NCBI RefSeq assembly: GCF_042661605.1
Contig: NZ_JBHSWJ010000002.1
Span: 3,596,001 to 3,660,000, forward strand
Length of the DNA stretch: 64,000 nucleotides
From: Branchiibius cervicis
GTDB lineage: Bacteria > Actinomycetota > Actinomycetes > Actinomycetales > Dermatophilaceae
Reading direction: 5' to 3'
Shown: positions 8,505 through 17,253 of the stretch, piece by piece
Layout of the letters: every line of letters starts with the position of its first letter
How positions within the stretch are numbered: position 1 is the stretch's first letter
Made by a program: the position numbers and the translations under genes
Notes under the pieces: model-generated
Told to the model about the DNA's origin: nothing
What the model saw: only the letters and a program-made list of their open reading frames with translations
The model's database searches: none

Positions 8505-9647
8505 ATGGCTCGCGAACCGCACGATCCCAAACACGCAGCGCGCACCTTCAGCCAAGAACTGCGCAGTTCCATCGATGCGCGCACCGTTGTCCTGATGATC
8601 GGCGTGCTCCTGCTCCAGGTCGCCTTCATCTGGTCCTACGTCGGCGCCTTCCACGAGCCGAAGCCGAAAGACGTCCCGGTGGGCATCGTCGCCCCGACCC
8701 AGCAGATCGGGGAACAGGCCGTCGCCAAGCTGAACGCGATCGACGGGTCCCCGGTCAAGGCGCATGTGGTGTCCAGCGAGTCCGCGGCCCGTCAGGAGAT
8801 CAAGAACGTCGACAGCAGCGCCGCGTTGGTGATCAACCCCTCCGGCACCCAGGACACCTTGTTGGTGGCCAGCGGTGGCGGCACGTCGGTGGTCACCAGC
8901 ATGGAAACGGTCTTCACCCGGGCCCTGGCCACTCAGCAACGCACGATCACAACCACGGACATCGTGCCGCTGCAATCGGGTGACGCGCGCGGGCTGAGCG
9001 GTTTCTATCTGGCGATCGGCTGGATGGTCGGCGGCTACCTGGTCGCTTCCCTGCTCGGCATCGCCAAGGGCACCAGGGCGCACAATCTGACCCGAGCCAC
9101 CGCTCGTGTCCTCGGCCTCGTGCCGTACGCCTTCCTGTCCGGTCTCGGTGGCGCACTCGTCGTCGATCAGGGCCTGGGTGCGATCACCGGGCACTTCTGG
9201 GCCCTGGTCGGGATCGGAACACTCGTGTCGTACGCCGCGAGCGTCGTGACCATCGCCTTCCAGTCGTTCCTGGGCGTGCTCGGAATCGGCCTGGCGGTGC
9301 TGCTCTTCGTCGTCCTGGGCAACCCCAGCGCGGGCGGTGCCTACCAGAGCGACGTGTTGCCCACCTTCTGGCGGGTCATCGGGGATTGGCTGCCGAACGG
9401 TTGTGCGACGGAAGCGATCCGGCGGGTCGTCTACTTCGGCGGAGCCGGCGTGTGGCCGTTCGTGCTCACCATTCTCGGGTGGGCGGTCGCCGGCATCGTG
9501 CTGACCCTCCTGGGCACGAAGCTGCTGGCCGACGAGGAGCACCTGAGCGTGCTGCTGCCGGAGTCCGAGGAAGAGTTGGACGAGTTGCGGCGGGCGGCTG
9601 CTGAGACCTCCGACGCGGCTACTGAAGGTGCTCAGCCAGCCAGCTGA
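8505..9647 (+). CDS. ABC-2/YhgE-like multispanning membrane protein
   Basis: 380 aa. One membrane helix near residues 25-48 is followed by a large extracytoplasmic domain (about 50-165) and then six hydrophobic segments to about residue 355, ending in an acidic tail. This resembles ABC-2-type permeases and YhgE/Pip-like export proteins, but no ATPase is encoded next to it. ATG at 8505 follows GGAAG. The gene lies just downstream of a BlaI-like operator, suggesting inducible expression. The last 29 nt overlap the convergent hydrolase gene. The transported compound is unknown. Confidence 0.7.
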   Translation: MAREPHDPKHAARTFSQELRSSIDARTVVLMIGVLLLQVAFIWSYVGAFHEPKPKDVPVGIVAPTQQIGEQAVAKLNAIDGSPVKAHVVSSESAARQEIKNVDSSAALVINPSGTQDTLLVASGGGTSVVTSMETVFTRALATQQRTITTTDIVPLQSGDARGLSGFYLAIGWMVGGYLVASLLGIAKGTRAHNLTRATARVLGLVPYAFLSGLGGALVVDQGLGAITGHFWALVGIGTLVSYAASVVTIAFQSFLGVLGIGLAVLLFVVLGNPSAGGAYQSDVLPTFWRVIGDWLPNGCATEAIRRVVYFGGAGVWPFVLTILGWAVAGIVLTLLGTKLLADEEHLSVLLPESEEELDELRRAAAETSDAATEGAQPAS

Positions 9648-10542
9648 GAATGCCTTCGGTCACCTCGTCGCGGTTGGTCTCGTTGAGCAACTCGTGGCGG
9701 GCGCCGGGGTAGAGGATCACCGTGACGTCGCTGACCCCGACCTTCTCGTACTGCGCGCCGACGGCTTGGACCCCCTTGCCGTTGGCGCCGACCGGGTCCC
9801 TGTCCCCGGCGATCAGCAGGATCGGTAGGTCGCGACGGACGGTGGCCACATGCTCCTCGGCGTTGATCCGGTCCAGCCCGGAGAGCAGATCGACGTAGAA
9901 GCCGGAGCTGAAAACCTTGCCGCACTGCGGATCGGCGATGTACGCATCCACCTCCGCCTCGTCGCGGGAGAGCCAGTCGAAATCGGTGCGGTTGGGTTTG
10001 AACGCCTTGTTGTATTCGCCGAAGACGAGCTTGTTCATCAGCGGGCTCGGCGTGCGCTTGCCACGGACCTTCGATTCCAGGGTGGCCACGACCTTGCCCG
10101 CCTTGCCCATGACGCCGGGGTCACCGGCCGTCCCGGACAGGATCAGCGCCGAAATGTCGGCGCTGTGCTTGGTCGCGAAGTGCCGCGCCAACATCGAACC
10201 CATGCTGTGTCCGAACAGCACCCGGGGGATCCCGGGGAATTCGTCGGTGGCCGCGTCGAACACGGTCACGAAGTCCTCGGCGACGGTGTCGAAGCCGTCA
10301 CCGTCGGCGAGGTAGCCCACTCCCGTGGTCCGGGAGGTGACGCCGTGACCGCGGTGGTCCTCGGCGTACACCGCGTAGCCATGGTCGGTGAGGGCCTGAG
10401 CGAACCGCTCGTAGCGGCCGGCGTGCTCGGCCATCCCGTGCGCAACCTGCACGATGGCGATCGGCTCGCCGTCGGGCAGCCAGCGATAGACGTGCAGCGG
10501 CGTGCCGTCGGAGGCGGTCAGGGTGAGCGTGTCGGAGCGCAT
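9619..10542 (-). CDS. Alpha/beta hydrolase, monoacylglycerol-lipase-like
   Basis: 307-aa serine hydrolase of the Hydrolase_4 (serine aminopeptidase S33) family, which includes monoacylglycerol lipases. The oxyanion segment is AHGMAEH (about 34-40), the nucleophile elbow GHSMGS with S113, an aspartate in GDRDP (about 247-249) and a histidine in GARHELL (H283). There is no signal peptide, so it is probably cytoplasmic. The 3' end overlaps the convergent membrane-protein gene. Confidence 0.85.
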   Translation of the reverse strand: MRSDTLTLTASDGTPLHVYRWLPDGEPIAIVQVAHGMAEHAGRYERFAQALTDHGYAVYAEDHRGHGVTSRTTGVGYLADGDGFDTVAEDFVTVFDAATDEFPGIPRVLFGHSMGSMLARHFATKHSADISALILSGTAGDPGVMGKAGKVVATLESKVRGKRTPSPLMNKLVFGEYNKAFKPNRTDFDWLSRDEAEVDAYIADPQCGKVFSSGFYVDLLSGLDRINAEEHVATVRRDLPILLIAGDRDPVGANGKGVQAVGAQYEKVGVSDVTVILYPGARHELLNETNRDEVTEGILSWLAEHLQ

Positions 10543-10577
10543 GCTCAGAACCTACGCCGTCTGCTGCCTGCGCGTCC

Positions 10578-10874
10578 TTAGTCCGTGACCGGGGTCAACG
10601 GGTGGATCGCGACATCGCCGGCCAGCGCCCCGTCGGCCGCGGCGAACGCTTCGGCCAGGTGCGGTGAGCGCATGTGCTCGTCGAGCGCGGCCTGATCGCG
10701 CCAACGCTCCACGGTGACAAAGGTGTTCGGCGCCGCGGCGGACTCGAACAGGTCGTAGGACAGGCAGCCTTCCTCCTGCCGCGTCTGCTCGACCAGGGTG
10801 CGCAGCGCCGCACGGATCGCGTCAGCGGCCTCCGGCTTGGCGGGAATGGTGGCAACGACCTGCAGATCCGGCAT
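10578..10874 (-). CDS. ABM-domain (putative quinol monooxygenase) protein
   Basis: 98-aa single-domain protein of the antibiotic biosynthesis monooxygenase (ABM/YgiN) fold. The signature pattern is present: VVATIPAKP at the start, EEGCLSYDLFES in the middle, FVTVERWRDQAALDEHM and a C-terminal hydrophobic strand. Such proteins form dimers; the exact substrate is unclear. It lies 35 nt upstream of the lipase on the same strand and may share a transcript. Confidence 0.85.
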   Translation of the reverse strand: MPDLQVVATIPAKPEAADAIRAALRTLVEQTRQEEGCLSYDLFESAAAPNTFVTVERWRDQAALDEHMRSPHLAEAFAAADGALAGDVAIHPLTPVTD

Positions 10875-10999
10875 AGTGCTCTCCTCGATGAGATGGACTG
10901 GCCCAAGCTACCTATCGGGCGGCGTGGGTGACCTCCACTTGGGGGTGACGCCCCAAGGGCAGCGATGCAGGATGAGCCTGACGAAGGGGGTTTGCCGGG

Positions 11000-12076
11000 A
11001 TGTGGGCATTGCTCGTGCTGTGGACCCTGCTGGTGGTGGCTCTGACCTGGTGGCTGACCCGCCGCTTCGACGTACGCCGATCGCCGGGCCAGGAGCCCAG
11101 CGGCGGCGATGTGTTCGCGGACGCCCGCGACGTGTTGCGCACGGCGGTCGACGGTACCGACCCGGAGTTGCCCGCACGGGTGGGTAGGCGACAGTCGTTC
11201 CTGGGAATGCAACAGCAGGCGCAGGCACAGGCGGCTGCGGCGGCGATCGTCCAGGGTCACCAGGCACTGCGCGAGATCCCGGGCTACTTGCGCGAAGCCG
11301 CGGATACGGACGGGGTCACGCCGGAGCAACGGTTCGCACGCATCGTGCAGGCGGCCCAGTCGGTGCTGCGGGAGGCGGAGGCGGCGAGCTTCGTCACCGA
11401 TACGACGACTCTGCGAGCGTTGGAGCAGTACGCGAACTCCCAGTGGTCGCAACAGGATCCGCTGGATCTGGATCCACGGCAAGCGCTGGAACCGGTCCAT
11501 GTCATCCCGGCCGGTACCGACGCGACCGGACCCATCGTGGTCACCGGCTACCGCCACTCCACACTGATCGAAGCGGAACGCGAACTGGGTCGCACCGCAC
11601 GCCATCGGGATGCCGCCCAGCTGCAGGTGTGGGCCGCGGCCACGACCCGCAGGGAGCAGGAGGCGTGTTTGGACCGAGCGCAGGAGGTGATCACCGCGTG
11701 TCGGCAACAGCACTTGTCGTGGGGTCACGGGCGGGTGCAGGAGGCGATGTTCCGCCTGCGCGAGGCGTTGATCCTCGCCTCGGACGACACTCGGGGTGCG
11801 ACCGCCGATCTGCCCGACTACCAACCGGATTGGCTCGGGGAAGTGATCCTGACCCTGGACCGCTCCGGTGGCCGGGACCAGGCTGCAGAATTGGGCGGTT
11901 CCCGGACCTGGCTGACGGCTGAGCAGGAGGCAGGCCTCATGCACGATGCGCAGCGGTTGGACCGGATCTGCCGCCAGCCGGGCCAGTACCCGCCCGGTGC
12001 CCGGCAGAAGGCGACGGCCGAGTTGGTCCAGCGGGTCGAGCAGCTGCGCGAGGAAACCCGCCGGGCCCGGCGTTGA
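11000..12076 (+). CDS. Hypothetical protein with an N-terminal membrane anchor
   Basis: 358 aa, not recognised. One hydrophobic helix (about residues 2-19, WALLVLWTLLVVALTWWL) is followed by a cytoplasmic, Ala/Gln/Arg-rich region predicted to be mostly helical, with coiled-coil-like stretches near 65-90 and at the C-terminus. Several conserved-looking Trp and Cys residues occur (for example TACRQQHLSWGHG). It stands alone between divergent or convergent neighbours. Codon usage matches the surrounding genes, so it is likely real. Confidence 0.65.
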   Translation: MWALLVLWTLLVVALTWWLTRRFDVRRSPGQEPSGGDVFADARDVLRTAVDGTDPELPARVGRRQSFLGMQQQAQAQAAAAAIVQGHQALREIPGYLREAADTDGVTPEQRFARIVQAAQSVLREAEAASFVTDTTTLRALEQYANSQWSQQDPLDLDPRQALEPVHVIPAGTDATGPIVVTGYRHSTLIEAERELGRTARHRDAAQLQVWAAATTRREQEACLDRAQEVITACRQQHLSWGHGRVQEAMFRLREALILASDDTRGATADLPDYQPDWLGEVILTLDRSGGRDQAAELGGSRTWLTAEQEAGLMHDAQRLDRICRQPGQYPPGARQKATAELVQRVEQLREETRRARR

Positions 12077-12080
12077 TCGC

Positions 12081-13107
12081 CTAGCGCAGGTCGAGATCCA
12101 GATGCCAGGACTGCGTGCGGTACGTGGTCACCCAGCCCATCGAGGTGTAGAGGCCGTCGGCGCCGGTCGGTGAGTCGGCGTCCACCTCGAGGCCGACGCG
12201 ATTGCCGCCGCGCCTGGCCGTCTCCGAAATGACTGTGTTCAGAAGGGATTTGGCGACCCCGCGGCCACGGGCACGGCGGTGCACACCGATGTAATCGACG
12301 TACGTGCCCTCGAATCCCTCGGCGTCCTCGGGTAGGACGGTGGTGACGACGGCACCGGCCGGCAGCTGCTCGCCGTCGACCTCGACGGTGGCCAACCACC
12401 AATGGTCCCAACGGTGCCCGGGGTCCTCGCGCAAGCGCATGATGAACTCCGGGAAGCTCTCGCGGTAGGAGCTGAAGTGGTCCTGGAACGACTCCTCCAG
12501 CACCCGGTGCACCGCCTGCAGGTCCTGGGCGACCGGTAGACCGTCGGGGTGCTGGCGCACCAACCGGACCGTGACGCCCTTGCGCGGGGAGGAACGTCGG
12601 TCGCGTCCTGGGCGGTGACCGGCCGGGTCATCTGCAACCAGGTGCGGACCTTCTCGAAGCCGTAGTCGGACAACCACTGCTGCTGGCGCGCGTCGGTTTC
12701 GTAGGCGCCGGAGTCCAGCAGGGTGCCGTGCAGCTGCCGGGTGTGGGCGATCTCGCGGGCGAGGCGCTCCGCACACCCGAAGAGCGCGCTCGCCATCGCC
12801 GCAGCGTCGGTGTCGGCGACCTCGGGGCTGATCGTGACCTCGACCATGCTCCGACCGGCCGCGCGGTCGTGCACCGAGAGCCAGGCCACCAACGTGCCGT
12901 GGTCGAAGACGAGCGCCTGTCGACGCGTCCAGGAGCCGTAGCCGACCAGATTGGTCTCCACCATGTCGGGGTCGACGCTGGCGGAGCCATGGGCCGCGAT
13001 CTGGTGTGCCCGCAGCAGCGCGGTCACGGCGGGGACGTCCTCGACGGTCGGCCGCCGCGCGTCGTACCGCCGGGTAGGCCGTCGATGGTCAGCACTTCGC
13101 CGGGCAT
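12081..13107 (-). CDS. Tandem-domain GNAT acetyltransferase (frameshifted)
   Basis: Two GNAT-like halves. The C-terminal half is clear: PAGAVVTTV, then the acetyl-CoA-binding segment VHRRARGRGVAKSLL, and a final GLYTSMGW. The N-terminal half ends around MTRPVTAQD. The halves are in different frames; adding one base in the G4 run at 12586-12589 joins them as ...TDVPPPRKGVTVRLV.... A second shift at 13072-13074 would extend the protein to an ATG at 13107, which lies a few bases after a TACCGT -10-like box. Without it the start is the GTG at 13027. Substrate unknown. Confidence 0.75.
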
Positions 13108-13266
13108 AGCCCCACGGTATCTGCTGGGCCGATGACCGTCCGGCGGCGTTCCGGCCGCGGACGACTCCCCGGCCATTTAGGATCCTGCCCAGGAGGTCCG
13201 GACATCAGTAGATATGAGGATCGGCGGGCGCTGAGTCCCGGGTCGAACGATCGCGAACTGTGGCCG

Positions 13267-14205
13267 ATGCGCAGCTTCACCAGCCGGCGTCTGATGGGGG
13301 ACCTCGTCACGTTCCGTGCGGACCGTGAGAACGGCGCAATCCGGGTCACCGCCAAGCAGGAGCACGGACCGCATCAGCGGAACTGGCTGTACTGGAACGA
13401 AGCGAGCCCCGCGGCCTCCCGGGCGACGTTCTTGGACTACGGGCTGAAAGGGTGCATGTGGGCCACCTTGGGCGGGGCGGGCGGCGTCTTGTTCGGTCTG
13501 ATACCCGCGACCGAGGACGACCCGGGAAAGTATGTGCTTCCGACGGCCGCCGGGGCCGGGGCGCTGCTGGCTCTCCTTGTCCTCGGTGCGGTCGTCGCCC
13601 GGTTGAACTTCTGGCGCGGGATGGCTGGTCGGTACCAGTACTGCCCGCACAGTGAGTTCCTGCCGGAGACCCTCGCAATGGTCGGTGATCCGGCCGGTGC
13701 GCCGTGGGCGATCCAGGCGGTCAACGCGCTGCGCGAAGGCAGCTTCTGCATGGGCGCCCGGCAGCTGCACGATCTGATGTCGCGAGAGGCGGTGGCGCGC
13801 AGCGATGCGGCCGCACCGGAGCGCCAGATCGCGGCCGTCGTCCTCGACGCCGCAGCGGCCCTGCGGCGCCACGATCGGCTCAGCGACGCCGGCGACGTCC
13901 TCCTCTTCGTCGATGTCGTGCCCACGCTCTCGACCCTGGACAGCGAAACTGCCCGTCAGGCGGCCCAAACGATCGTGGACAGTTATCGCTTGTTGGACGA
14001 GATCCCGGCCGCACGGCGCACGGTCTGTCCGCCCGGTAGCGCCACAACCCCGGAACAGGATGCGACCGCCGCCGTCGAGGGAGCATTGCGCGGGATCGAC
14101 GCGATCGTGAGTGCGGACAATGACTCGGAAATTGCTGCGCTGCAGGCGCTTCGACGGTACAGCGAGCGTTGGAACGCCTCGACGCACACGAGCGCCGATG
14201 ACTGA
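13267..14205 (+). CDS. Hypothetical membrane protein, full-length member of a tandem pair
   Basis: 312 aa, not recognised. The N-terminal part holds a small domain (about residues 1-45) including KQEHGPHQRNWLYW, then two membrane helices (about 60-80 and 93-115) separated by a short loop, then a soluble helical domain ending SEIAALQALRRYSERW. ATG at 13267 is chosen as the first ATG before the conserved region, but its ribosome site is weak; a longer N-terminus is possible because a GGAGGT lies at 13193. The next gene is a shortened copy of this one and begins inside its stop region. Confidence 0.6.
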   Translation: MRSFTSRRLMGDLVTFRADRENGAIRVTAKQEHGPHQRNWLYWNEASPAASRATFLDYGLKGCMWATLGGAGGVLFGLIPATEDDPGKYVLPTAAGAGALLALLVLGAVVARLNFWRGMAGRYQYCPHSEFLPETLAMVGDPAGAPWAIQAVNALREGSFCMGARQLHDLMSREAVARSDAAAPERQIAAVVLDAAAALRRHDRLSDAGDVLLFVDVVPTLSTLDSETARQAAQTIVDSYRLLDEIPAARRTVCPPGSATTPEQDATAAVEGALRGIDAIVSADNDSEIAALQALRRYSERWNASTHTSADD

Positions 14206-14490
14206 CTCGACGATCCGTCCCGCTCGAGGTTTTGCCGGGCACGCCCTCAAGGGCGAGATCGTGCGGCTCGATGCGCGGCGCCGCGGGTATGACGTCTTGC
14301 TGACGGTTCGGCAGGAGCAGGGACCGTCGCAGCGGTTCGTGATCTACCCGGACCACCTCAGTCGCGCCGGCCTCCGCCGGACGATCGTGACGCAGCGCCT
14401 GAGCAGGCCGCTTCCACCGACGTCGACTCGAACATCGCTGAGTTGCAGGCGTTGCGCCTCTACAGTCGGCGGTGGGGCAAGAACGAATAG
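14198..14490 (+). pseudogene. Internally deleted copy of the preceding gene
   Basis: The first part (from ATG 14198) aligns with the N-terminal domain of the upstream protein: GEIVRLDARRRGYDVLLTVR then QEQGPSQRFVIY against MGDLVTFRADRENGAIRVTA then KQEHGPHQRNWLY. The last part, in another frame, gives SNIAELQALRLYSRRW, matching its C-terminus SEIAALQALRRYSERW, and stops at 14490. The two membrane helices and most of the soluble domain are missing, so this is a tandem duplicate that lost about 0.6 kb and its frame. Its start overlaps the upstream stop codon. Confidence 0.7.
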
Positions 14491-14499
14491 GTGAAGCAG

Positions 14500-15648
14500 T
14501 CATAGGCCCAAGCTGCGACCCACGATCTCCTTCATGATCTCAGTGGTGCCGCCGTAGATCGTCGAGATGCGCACGTCCTCGTAGTCCCGGGCGATCCGGT
14601 ATTCGCGCATGTAGCCATACCCGCCATGCAACTGCAGGCAGCGGTTCACGATCTGCACGTGCTGCTCGGTGCACCACCATTTCGCGGCGGCGGCCTCCTC
14701 AGCCGTGAGCTTCCCGGCGCAATGCCTGCGGATGCAGTCATCGATGTAGGCGCGGGTCACCTGCAACTGCGTGGCGATCTCGGCCATCACGAACCGGGTG
14801 TTCTGGAAGGTGCCGATCGGTCGGCCGAACGCCGTACGTTCCTTGACGTAGGACAGGGTTCGCTCGAAAACACCCTCCGCACCGGCCAACCCGGTGATGG
14901 CGATGGACAACCGTTCCTGCGGCAGATTGCGCATCAGACCCAGGAAGCCCGCCCCCTCCTCCCCCAACCGGTTGGCGGCGGGGACCTGCACATCGGTGAA
15001 CGACAACTCCGAGGTGTCCTGGGCGTGCAGTCCGATCTTCTCCAGGTTGCGCCCGCGCTCGAAGCCGGGCATCCCGTCCTCGATCACCACCAGCGACAGG
15101 CCTCTGTGCGGATCGTCGCTGGTGCGCACCGCGGTCACCACCAGGTCGGCATTCTGCCCGTTGGAGATGAACGTCTTGGCCCCGTTGACGAGGTAGCCGT
15201 CCCCGTCGGCGGTGGCCCGCGTGCGGATGCCGGCCAGGTCCGAACCGGTGCCCGGCTCCGTCATCGCGACCGCCACGATCAACTCGCCGGCGGCGATACC
15301 GGGCAACCAGCGCCGCTTCTGCTCCTCGTTGGTGAGGCCGAGGAAGTACGGAATGACGATGTCGTTGCTCAGACCGATCCCGCCCGCGCCGGACGAGGTC
15401 GCGCTACGGGCCAACTCCTCGTTCATGATGGCGTTGAAGCGGAAGTCGTCGCTGCCGCCGCCGCCGTACTCCTCCGGGATGGTGAAACCCAGGACACCCG
15501 CTGTGGCCGCTGCCGTGAAGAGCGACCGGTCGACCTTGCCGGCGTGCTCCCACTCCTGCGCGTGCGGCGTCACCTCCTTGGCCAGGAAGCTCACGACCGT
15601 GTCGCGGAAGGCCAGGTGCTCCGGCTCGTAGAGATCCGACACGCTCAC
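14500..15648 (-). CDS. Acyl-CoA dehydrogenase
   Basis: 382-aa FAD-dependent flavoenzyme for the first step of beta-oxidation-like pathways, oxidising acyl-CoA to enoyl-CoA. Visible are the FAD/substrate motifs VAMTEPGTGSDLAGI and TFISNGQNADL, the arginine/FAD segment AFGRPIGTFQNTRF, LHGGYGYMREY, and the catalytic glutamate E370 in YGGTTEI. The start overlaps the stop of the acyl-CoA ligase by four bases, so the two are cotranscribed and probably act on the same acyl chain. Confidence 0.93.
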   Translation of the reverse strand: MSVSDLYEPEHLAFRDTVVSFLAKEVTPHAQEWEHAGKVDRSLFTAAATAGVLGFTIPEEYGGGGSDDFRFNAIMNEELARSATSSGAGGIGLSNDIVIPYFLGLTNEEQKRRWLPGIAAGELIVAVAMTEPGTGSDLAGIRTRATADGDGYLVNGAKTFISNGQNADLVVTAVRTSDDPHRGLSLVVIEDGMPGFERGRNLEKIGLHAQDTSELSFTDVQVPAANRLGEEGAGFLGLMRNLPQERLSIAITGLAGAEGVFERTLSYVKERTAFGRPIGTFQNTRFVMAEIATQLQVTRAYIDDCIRRHCAGKLTAEEAAAAKWWCTEQHVQIVNRCLQLHGGYGYMREYRIARDYEDVRISTIYGGTTEIMKEIVGRSLGL

Positions 15649-17195
15649 GCTCCTGTCGGCTGGGAAGAATCCTGCTGGCGCAGTGTGGTTTTCAGGACCT
15701 TGCCGCTGGCGTTGCGGGGCAACGCGGGCAGGATCACCAGCTCCTTGGGTCGCTTGAAGGCGGCCAACCGATCACCGAGGAAGGCCGTCAGCTCCTCCAG
15801 CGTCAACCCGGCCGACGGACGCAACGACACGTGGGCCACCGGGACCTCTCCCCATTGCGGATCGGGTCGTCCGGTCACCGCGACCTCCACCACATCCGGA
15901 TGGTCGGCGATCACATTCTCGACCTCGGCGCAGTAGATGTTCTCCCCGCCGGAAATGATCATGTCCTTCTTGCGATCAACCACCCAGACGAAGCCCTCGT
16001 CGTCCTGCTTGACCAGGTCACCGGAGTGGAACCAACCACCTGCGAAAGCCGCTGCCGTTTCGGCCGGCTTGTTCCAATAGCCCTGCATGACCTGCGGACC
16101 CCGGTAGACGATCTCTCCGACCGACCCCACCGGCACATCCTCCATCGCCTCGTTGACCACGCGGTACTGGATGGTCGCGACCGGGCGCCCCACCGACCCC
16201 AGCTTGCGCAACGACTCCTCACCCCGCAGGACACAGGTGATCGGCGAGGTTTCCGTCTGCCCGAAGACCGCCACGATCAGACCGTCGAACGTGCTGCTCA
16301 TCTGCCGCAGCAACGCGTCAGAGGCCGGAGCCGGAGCCGCACCCCAGGTCAGGACGCGCAACCTGAGGTTGCGCGGTCGCGCGGACTGCTCCGCGCACAG
16401 AAGCTGCCACTGCTGCGGCACGTTGAAAACGACTGTGGCGCCTTCACGTTCGTAGGCGTCCAGCACAGCCGCAGGGTCAAAGGCGCCCAGTGGATGGATC
16501 ACCGTGGGTACGCCGAGCAGCAGGTTGGGTGCCAACGAACCCAGGCCCGCGATGTGGAAGAACGGCGCCGTCATGAAACCGATATCGGTCTCATCGAACG
16601 TTTCCATCGCCCGGATGCAGGTCATCGACTGCACCGCCAAGTTGGCGTGCGACAGCATCGCGCCCTTGGGACGGCCGGTCGTGCCGGAGGTGTACATCAA
16701 CAGGGCGGTCGCCGACTCGGGCACGTCGCCGTGCTCGACCGGCTCACCCAGCAGATCGTCGTACGCCGATTGCCCCGTGGACGCGGACCCCACCTCGATC
16801 ACGGTCAGCTCGCCGGCCTGCGAAAGTGCCGGGGCCAGAAGCGAATCCGCGAACACGACCTTCGCGCCGCTGTCGTGCAGCACGTAGGCGACCTCCGGCG
16901 GCGTGAGTCGGAAGTTCAGCGGCACCGCGATGGCGCCCAGATGATTCGCGGCCAGGACGATCTCGACGAACTGCGGATGGTTCAGGCACAGCAACGCCAC
17001 CCGGTCACCCGGCTCGACACCCAGGTCGCGCAGGCCGTGGGCGAGGCGGCGGCATCGTTGGTCCAGCTGCGCCCAGGTGGTGTCCGCACCCCGGTAGCGC
17101 AGCGCCGTACCCTGCGGTTGCATCTGGGCGTGCCGGCCCACGTGGCTCATCCAGTGGTTGCGGAAGGTCCAGGCGGGAGCCGCGTCGACGGTCAT
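15645..17195 (-). CDS. Acyl-CoA ligase (AMP-forming)
   Basis: 516-aa ANL-family enzyme that activates a carboxylic acid to its CoA thioester via an acyl-AMP. The P-loop motif YTSGTTGRPKG is at about 168-178, FGQTETSP (A5) in the middle, SGDLVKQDDEGFVWVVDRKK (A7/A8), and the catalytic lysine in NASGK near residue 499. Together with the overlapping acyl-CoA dehydrogenase gene it forms a two-gene fatty- or aromatic-acid activation and oxidation unit. Chain-length preference cannot be read. Confidence 0.92.
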   Translation of the reverse strand: MTVDAAPAWTFRNHWMSHVGRHAQMQPQGTALRYRGADTTWAQLDQRCRRLAHGLRDLGVEPGDRVALLCLNHPQFVEIVLAANHLGAIAVPLNFRLTPPEVAYVLHDSGAKVVFADSLLAPALSQAGELTVIEVGSASTGQSAYDDLLGEPVEHGDVPESATALLMYTSGTTGRPKGAMLSHANLAVQSMTCIRAMETFDETDIGFMTAPFFHIAGLGSLAPNLLLGVPTVIHPLGAFDPAAVLDAYEREGATVVFNVPQQWQLLCAEQSARPRNLRLRVLTWGAAPAPASDALLRQMSSTFDGLIVAVFGQTETSPITCVLRGEESLRKLGSVGRPVATIQYRVVNEAMEDVPVGSVGEIVYRGPQVMQGYWNKPAETAAAFAGGWFHSGDLVKQDDEGFVWVVDRKKDMIISGGENIYCAEVENVIADHPDVVEVAVTGRPDPQWGEVPVAHVSLRPSAGLTLEELTAFLGDRLAAFKRPKELVILPALPRNASGKVLKTTLRQQDSSQPTGA

Positions 17196-17253
17196 GGACT
17201 CAGTATGTGCGCCACATCACACAGCGGCCACTGTCTGCACGTACTCTGCCCAG

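Noticed and set aside
10595..11944. 449-codon frame antisense to the hypothetical anchored protein and overlapping the ABM gene
   Set aside because: It crosses a real gene in a different frame and has shadow-like Arg/Pro/Ser composition without domains.
12059..12072. CGCCGGGCCCGGCG palindrome at the end of the anchored hypothetical gene
   Set aside because: It encodes an Arg/Ala run in frame and has no T-tract; compositional palindrome rather than a terminator.
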